Positions 59,860 to 64,000 of a stretch of 64,000 nt of DNA are shown in pieces. The DNA lies in NCBI GenBank assembly GCA_965217565.1, contig CBDCIS010000002.1, forward strand, positions 372,001 through 436,000, given 5' to 3'. Positions within the stretch are counted from its first letter, which is position 1, and each line of letters starts with the position of its first letter. The notes under the pieces are model-generated. The model made no database searches, was not told the origin of the DNA, and saw nothing but the letters and a program-made list of their open reading frames with translations. The translations under genes and the position numbers were made by a program. Source of the stretch: CBDCIS01 sp965217565 (GTDB taxonomy: Bacteria; Chloroflexota; Dehalococcoidia; Lucifugimonadales; CATOSD01).

Positions 59860-60318
59860 CTAGAGCTTGTCCACCTCTTCCAGGATGGCCTCGATGCTGA
59901 GGTCGCCCATGCCTTCGTATGTCCGCGCGTAACGGACTACGCCTTCCTTGTCGATGACTATCACCGCCCTGTTGGCCGTTCCGCGCTCTTCGTTGTATAT
60001 CCCCAAAAGCTGCGCCACGTGCCCCTTGGGATGGAAGTCGCCCAACACCGGGTACGGCACGCCGCCTATCGAAGAGGCGAAGGCGGTTTGAGTGGGTCGA
60101 GCGTCTGTGCTTATGCCCAGAACCTGGGCATCTTTCCTCTCGAACGCCGAGTTGGCCATTCGGAAGGAGGAAACCTGGTGCGTTCAACCGCCCGTAAAAG
60201 AGAACAGGTGGAATGACAGAACCACGTGCTTCTGCCCCCTGTACTGGCTGAGCGTAACGTTTTCGCCGTTGTGCGCCGGCAGCGTAAAGTCCGGCGCCGG
60301 CTGTCCTACCTCAATCAT
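59860..60318 (-). CDS. Selenocysteine-containing peroxiredoxin (in-frame TGA at codon 45)
   Basis: AhpC/TSA-type peroxiredoxin of 152 aa. The start ATG at 60318 has a perfect aggaggaacgc site. The protein begins MIEVGQPAPDFTLPAHNGE, and the active-site loop reads VVLSFHLFSFTGG-TGA-THQVSSFR. The TGA (60184-60186) falls exactly where peroxiredoxins have the peroxidatic Cys (usual FTPVCT). Downstream the fold goes on without a break: DAQVLGISTD, PYPVLGDFHPKGHVAQLLGI and NRAVIVIDKEGVVRYAR. The product has no cysteine at all, so it would be a one-Sec enzyme that reduces peroxides. If TGA were a stop, only 44 residues would be made. The TGA start pairs with a region 32 bases away (see the hairpin entry). 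It follows the glycine-cleavage genes by 61 bases. Confidence 0.85.
60141..60186 (-). promoter_or_regulatory. Candidate bacterial SECIS hairpin
   Basis: On the minus strand UGAACGC (60186-60180, beginning with the UGA codon) pairs with GCGUUCG (60147-60141), six Watson-Crick pairs plus a terminal U-G. Between them GGUU and GGCC may extend the stem with wobble pairs. The placement, UGA at the base of a stem of about 45 bases, fits bacterial SECIS elements. The apical part is uncertain. Confidence 0.45.
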
Positions 60319-60379
60319 GCGTTCCTCCTAATAGACTGAGCTATTGGCTGATCATCGGTTCGGAAAGGCGACCGCCCCG

Positions 60380-61867
60380 CTATGCCTCCCGCCGCCAGCG
60401 TAGGTATGGTTGGCGGGCGGCTCGGGCTTCGTCCAGCCTGGTGTTGGGCGTGTCGTGGGGGGCTTCGTGGAGCAGGTCGGGGTTTTGCGCCGCCTCTTGC
60501 GCTATTGTCTTCATTACCTCGATGAAGTAGTCGAGCGTCTCTTTGGACTCCGTCTCGGTTGGCTCTACCATCAGCGCCTCTTCAACTATCAGCGGGAAGT
60601 ACATCGTCGGCGGATGGATGCCGTAGTCGATTAGCCGCTTGGCTACGTCCAGTGCGTTGACGCCGTGGGCGCGTTTGAGATTCCTCGCCGAGAACACCAC
60701 CTCGTGCATACAGATGCGATCGTAGGGCAGATCGAACTGACCCTTAAGCTGGCTCATGATGTAGTTCGCGTTGATGACGGCGTCCTCGCTGATGCCCGCG
60801 ATTCCCACGTCGCCGAGCGTCGCTATGTATGCGTAGGCGCGCAGAAGCGCCCCGAAGTTGCCCTGGAACGCGCCCATCCTGCCGATGCTCTTCTCCGGCG
60901 CGTCGAGGGAATAGCGTTCGGCTCCGTCCGCTCCCGTCTGCCGCCCGACTACCGGAGTTGGCAGGTAGGGTTGCAGCTTGGGGCCGGCGATAACCGGGCC
61001 CGCTCCCGGGCCGCCGCCGCCGTGCGGTTGGGTGAACGTCTTGTGGAGGTTGGAGTGGATGACGTCGAATCCGAGGTCTCCGAGCTTGACGCGGCCCAGA
61101 AGCGCGTTGAGGTTCGCGCCGTCGCCATAGACGATGCCGCCCGCCTCGCGGACGATGCGGCACACGTCCAGGATGTTGCTGTCGAACAGACCCAGCGTGC
61201 TCGGAAGAGTGATCATCAGCCCCGCGAGTTCGTCGTTGACCGACGCTCTAAGCGCGTCCAGGTCGGTGTCGCCGCGAGAGTCCGACGGTAGCGAGACCAC
61301 GTCGAAGCCCGCCATCGCCGCGGACGCGGGGTTCGTGCCGTGCGCGCTGTCCGGGATGAGCACGTTCTTGCGCTGCGCGTCGCCGTTATCGAGATGGTAC
61401 GCCCGCGTCATCAGCATCCCGGCGAGCTCGCCGTCGGCTCCCGCCATCGGCGCGAGGCAAGCGCCTGTCATGCCCGTTATCTCGTTCAGGTACTCCTGGA
61501 GCTCGAACATGAGCTTGAGCGCGCCCTGCACCGTCGATTCGGGTTGCAGCGGGTGTAGCGGGGCCATGCCAGGAGCGGAGGAAATCTCGTCGTTCAGCTT
61601 GGGGTTGTACTTCATGGTGCAACTGCCAAGCGGGTAGAAGTTGTGGTCTATCGAGAAGTTGAACTGGCTGAGTTGGGAGAAGTAGCGGACAAGCTCGCCT
61701 TCGCTCACCTCTGGCAGGTCGAGCTCGCCGCGCAGCATGTCTCTCGGCGGCAGGGGCTGCTCCGGCACGTCAAGCGGGGAAAACGTCGTGCCGACGCGCC
61801 CGGAGACGCTGCGCTCCATGAGGAGACGCCGCTTGTCCTGAGCGTATCTTTCGAGCAGGGTCGTCAT
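60380..61867 (-). CDS. gcvPB: Glycine dehydrogenase (decarboxylating) subunit 2
   Basis: C-terminal-type half of the glycine cleavage P protein, 495 aa. It uses PLP bound to the Lys of SNLHKTFTQPHGGGGPG (about residues 265-281). Other conserved blocks are QLSQFNFSIDHNFYPLGSCTMKYNP, PDSAHGTNPASAAMAGFDVV and PAEKSIG-like DAPEKSIGRMGAFQGN. It should form a heteromer with the gcvPA product to decarboxylate glycine and load the methylamine on GcvH. ATG 61867 overlaps the gcvPA stop (ATGA), so translation is coupled; the longer open frame upstream is a shadow. Confidence 0.97.
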   Translation of the reverse strand: MTTLLERYAQDKRRLLMERSVSGRVGTTFSPLDVPEQPLPPRDMLRGELDLPEVSEGELVRYFSQLSQFNFSIDHNFYPLGSCTMKYNPKLNDEISSAPGMAPLHPLQPESTVQGALKLMFELQEYLNEITGMTGACLAPMAGADGELAGMLMTRAYHLDNGDAQRKNVLIPDSAHGTNPASAAMAGFDVVSLPSDSRGDTDLDALRASVNDELAGLMITLPSTLGLFDSNILDVCRIVREAGGIVYGDGANLNALLGRVKLGDLGFDVIHSNLHKTFTQPHGGGGPGAGPVIAGPKLQPYLPTPVVGRQTGADGAERYSLDAPEKSIGRMGAFQGNFGALLRAYAYIATLGDVGIAGISEDAVINANYIMSQLKGQFDLPYDRICMHEVVFSARNLKRAHGVNALDVAKRLIDYGIHPPTMYFPLIVEEALMVEPTETESKETLDYFIEVMKTIAQEAAQNPDLLHEAPHDTPNTRLDEARAARQPYLRWRREA

Positions 61868-63195
61868 GCTTCCTCGCCAATCTCGGCCAGGGCGGTCGCC
61901 AGCGCGTCGATCTCCTCGCGTGAGTTCATCTCGGTAACGCAGACGAGCATACCGTCGGGCGTGTGCTCGCTGACGTCCAGGCCGCCGATTATCTTGCGTT
62001 CCAGCAGACGCTCGTTGACCTGAGCCGGCGGCATCGGGCATCGCACAACGAACTCCTGAAAGAACGCGCCGTCGATGGGGAGCGAGTAGCCGGGAATCTT
62101 CTCTATGAGCGAGGCGGCGTAGTGCGCCTTGTGGTAGGTGAGCTCCGCGACGTGCCTCATGCCCCTCTTGCCGTTGGCCGCCATATAGACGGTGGACATG
62201 AGCGCGATGAGCGCGACGGACGTGCAGATATTGGAGGTGGCGCGCTCTCGCCTGATGTGCTGCTCCCTGGTCTGGAGCGTAAGCACGTAGGCTGTGCGCC
62301 CCATTGAGTCCACTGTTCTGCCGACTATGCGGCCCGGCATCTGCCTCATGTACCGCTCTTTGCACGCGAATATGCCGACGTAAGGTCCGCCGTAGGTTGG
62401 CGCGACGCCCATCGCCTGGCCTTCCGAGGCCACGATGTCGGCGTCGTAGTCGCCGGGGGCCTTGTACATGCCGAGCGAGATAGGGTCAACGTAGGCGACC
62501 AGCAGCGCACCGTTGGAGTGGGCAAGCTGGGAATAGCTGTCCATGTCCTCGATGTACCCGAAGAAGTTGGGCTGTTGCCCCAGCAGGCAAGCGGTTCCTT
62601 CCTTGAGTTCGGTCGCGTCCCTGGCGACGGTATAGACCTCGATTCCCTGCGACTGGGTGTATGTCTTGAGGACTTCCCGATACGCGGGCGAAACGCTGTC
62701 CAGCACGGCGACGCGGTCGCGCCGGGTGACTCGGGCCGCCATCAACGCACCCTCCGCGAGAGAGGATGAACCGTCGTACATGCCCGCGTTGGCGACCTCC
62801 ATGCCGGTCAACTGGGCGCAGAGTGTCTGGAACTCGAACTCGGTCTGAAGCGTGCCCTGGGACACCTCCGGCTGGTACGGGGTATAGGAGGTCACGAACT
62901 CGCTGCGGCTGGTAATCTGGCGCACGATGGCGGGCACGTGGTGTCGGTAGGAGCCGGCGCCAAGGAAGCAGGCATAGTCCCCCGGAACCTTGTTCATGGC
63001 CGACAACTCCGCTATGTAGCGCATCAACTCGAACTCGGAGCGCGGCGGCGGAAGGTCGAGGGTGGGGTTGCGATGCTGCGCGGGGATGTCCTGGAACAGC
63101 TCTTCGACCGAATCGACGCCTATGGCGTCGAGCATCCGGCGGCGGTCGGACTCGGTGCTGGGAGCGTATGGTGAGACGAACTCGGCTCTCTCCAT
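61864..63195 (-). CDS. gcvPA: Glycine dehydrogenase (decarboxylating) subunit 1
   Basis: N-terminal-type half of the glycine cleavage P protein, 443 aa. Signatures: YAPSTESDRRRMLDAIGVDS at the start, ACFLGAGSYRHHVPAIVRQI, TSYTPYQPEVSQGTLQTEFE and MYDGSSSLAEGALMAARVTR. The stop overlaps gcvPB. The gcvH gene ends 8 bases upstream, so gcvT, gcvH, gcvPA and gcvPB form one unit. The lipoamide dehydrogenase (L protein) is not in the window. Confidence 0.97.
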   Translation of the reverse strand: MERAEFVSPYAPSTESDRRRMLDAIGVDSVEELFQDIPAQHRNPTLDLPPPRSEFELMRYIAELSAMNKVPGDYACFLGAGSYRHHVPAIVRQITSRSEFVTSYTPYQPEVSQGTLQTEFEFQTLCAQLTGMEVANAGMYDGSSSLAEGALMAARVTRRDRVAVLDSVSPAYREVLKTYTQSQGIEVYTVARDATELKEGTACLLGQQPNFFGYIEDMDSYSQLAHSNGALLVAYVDPISLGMYKAPGDYDADIVASEGQAMGVAPTYGGPYVGIFACKERYMRQMPGRIVGRTVDSMGRTAYVLTLQTREQHIRRERATSNICTSVALIALMSTVYMAANGKRGMRHVAELTYHKAHYAASLIEKIPGYSLPIDGAFFQEFVVRCPMPPAQVNERLLERKIIGGLDVSEHTPDGMLVCVTEMNSREEIDALATALAEIGEEA

Positions 63196-63203
63196 GGATT
63201 AGC

Positions 63204-63593
63204 CTATTCATCCTCAGAGGAGAGGAACGAATCGTACTCTTCCGCGCTCATGAGGTTGTCGATCTCGGCAGCATCGGTTAGCTGAACGCGAATCATCCAT
63301 CCATGATAGTAGGGGGAGTCGTTTACCAGTTGGGGGCTGTCGATGATCTGCTCGTTTCGCTCCAGCACCCTGCCACTGACGGGCGTGAAGATGTCCGAGA
63401 CGGCCTTGACCGACTCTATTTCGCCCATCTTCTGGAACTGGGGGAACTCCGCGCCCACCTCTGGCAACTCGACGAACACCACGTCGCCAAGGCTGTCTGC
63501 GGCGAACTCGGTGATGCCAACGACGGCGACGCCGTCAGACTCCATGCGCAGCCATTCATGCTCTTTGGAATACTTCAGGTCCGGAGGGTTCAT
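63204..63593 (-). CDS. gcvH: Glycine cleavage system H protein
   Basis: Lipoyl carrier that moves the aminomethyl group between the P and T proteins, 129 aa. LKYSKEHEWLRMESDGVAVVGITEFA at the start, FVELPEVG, and the lipoylated lysine in GEIESVKAVSDIFTPVSG (about residue 64). Its ATG overlaps the gcvT stop by 4 bases. Confidence 0.97.
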   Translation of the reverse strand: MNPPDLKYSKEHEWLRMESDGVAVVGITEFAADSLGDVVFVELPEVGAEFPQFQKMGEIESVKAVSDIFTPVSGRVLERNEQIIDSPQLVNDSPYYHGWMIRVQLTDAAEIDNLMSAEEYDSFLSSEDE

Positions 63594-64000
63594 GCGTTCC
63601 TTCTCCGCGTGTAAAAGGGGAGATTGGTTACCTCGGCTTGCACACGCCGTCCCCTGATGTCGATGTAGAAGCGTGAGCCGTCGGTGGAATTGCCAATAGG
63701 AACATAGCCCATACCGATAATCCTGTCAAGAGTAGGCGAGTAGCCCCCGCTGCTCACTTCCCCTATCTGCCGCGAGTCGTCCCAGATGGCGTATCCGTGC
63801 CTCGGGATGCCGCGCTCCACCATGTTGAAGCCCACGATGCGCCTGCTAACGCCCTCGTCACGTATGCGCCGCAGGGCCTCCCCGGCGACGTACCCCTCGC
63901 GGTCTGGCCGCACGAACCTTTCCAGCGCGGCCTCGTAGGGGTTGATAGAAGTGTCCATGTCGTTGCCGTGGAGCAGAAGGCCAGCCTCCATTCGTAGAAC
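63590..64000 (-). CDS. gcvT: Aminomethyltransferase GcvT, C-terminal part (cut by window edge)
   Basis: About 136 codons of the T protein are visible; the gene continues past the window end. RMEAGLLLHGNDMDTSINPYEAAL matches the RLEAGLxLYGxD region of GcvT, then the C-terminal barrel with IVGFNMVERGIPRHGYAIWD, IGEVSSGGYSPTLDRIIGMGY and the final FYIDIRGRRVQAEVTNLPFYTR. GcvT transfers the one-carbon unit to tetrahydrofolate and releases ammonia. It should be the first gene of the glycine cleavage unit. Confidence 0.95.
   Translation of the reverse strand, partial: VLRMEAGLLLHGNDMDTSINPYEAALERFVRPDREGYVAGEALRRIRDEGVSRRIVGFNMVERGIPRHGYAIWDDSRQIGEVSSGGYSPTLDRIIGMGYVPIGNSTDGSRFYIDIRGRRVQAEVTNLPFYTRRRNA

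Noticed and set aside
59860..60159. 99-aa protein starting at an internal ATG
   Set aside because: It lacks the N-terminal third of the peroxiredoxin fold and its active site; the gene starts at 60318 and includes a TGA codon.
60380..62365. 661-codon open frame on the minus strand
   Set aside because: The first 166 codons are a shadow of gcvPA in another frame; gcvPB starts at 61867.
1..64000. tRNA and rRNA genes
   Set aside because: I looked through the intergenic regions for tRNA T-arm and rRNA-like sequences and saw none that could be supported; a tRNAscan run would be decisive, above all for tRNA-Sec.

Overview
The window is one stretch of a bacterial chromosome with fairly high GC and dense genes. 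Several traits point to Chloroflexota, most likely a SAR202-like or other Dehalococcoidia lineage. They are repeated CaiB-type CoA-transferases, enoyl-CoA hydratases and acyl-CoA dehydrogenases, an enolase-superfamily protein, a DUF1800/DUF1501 pair, an archaeal-type (class V) fructose-bisphosphatase, a GreA with an extra N-terminal domain, and many GGGCAACC-type repeats. This placement is inference from gene content; no marker gene was compared.

Layout. 129-4446: CCA-adding-type nucleotidyltransferase, secD, secF. 4443-7391: zinc alcohol dehydrogenase, a DUF1932-type dehydrogenase, endonuclease IV. 7391-8825: an IS630 element lying against a small non-autonomous relative. 9255-13802: ferritin-like/VIT1 protein, site-2 protease with CBS domains, EamA transporter, P1 peptidase. 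13799-23216: an acyl-CoA catabolism region with two acyl-CoA dehydrogenases, two CoA-transferases, two enoyl-CoA hydratases, an alpha/beta hydrolase and an MFS transporter. 23365-27310: an ABC oligopeptide-type importer (two permeases and a binding protein, no ATPases in view). 27530-29090: an IS5-type element and small inverted-repeat elements. 29247-34488: DUF1800, DUF1501, NHL-repeat protein, class III aminotransferase. 34558-42237: enolase-superfamily enzyme, DM13 protein, RdgB/HAM1, FBP aldolase/phosphatase, O-antigen ligase-like protein, Rho. 42921-47251: a nested mobile region. 47334-53780: CTP synthase, class IV aminotransferase, a third enoyl-CoA hydratase, GreA fusion, Uma2 protein, Lrp-type regulator. 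54179-55338: IS4-type element. 55512-60318: citrate synthase, small zinc protein, MidA-type methyltransferase, HD protein, TrmI, peroxiredoxin. 60380-64000: gcvPB, gcvPA, gcvH and the 3' part of gcvT.

Two things stand out. First, the short ORF at 59860-60159 is only the tail of a peroxiredoxin gene that starts at 60318. It reads through an in-frame TGA (60184-60186) exactly where the peroxidatic cysteine belongs, and the product has no cysteine at all. This is a strong candidate selenoprotein, with a pairing region directly after the TGA. Second, an IS1595-family element (42934-45987, 26-bp terminal inverted repeats) carries a DNA adenine methyltransferase, a protein that looks like its partner nuclease, and a small zinc protein. 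It is inserted inside the left terminal repeat of a different transposon whose transposase and right end lie at 46022-47251.

Two unrelated insertion sequences (IS630 and IS5 types) both need a -1 frame change at nearly the same poly-A motif (TTAAAAAAA[A]CG). The IS1595 and IS4 transposase genes also carry frame breaks. Several families of small inverted-repeat elements lie between genes.
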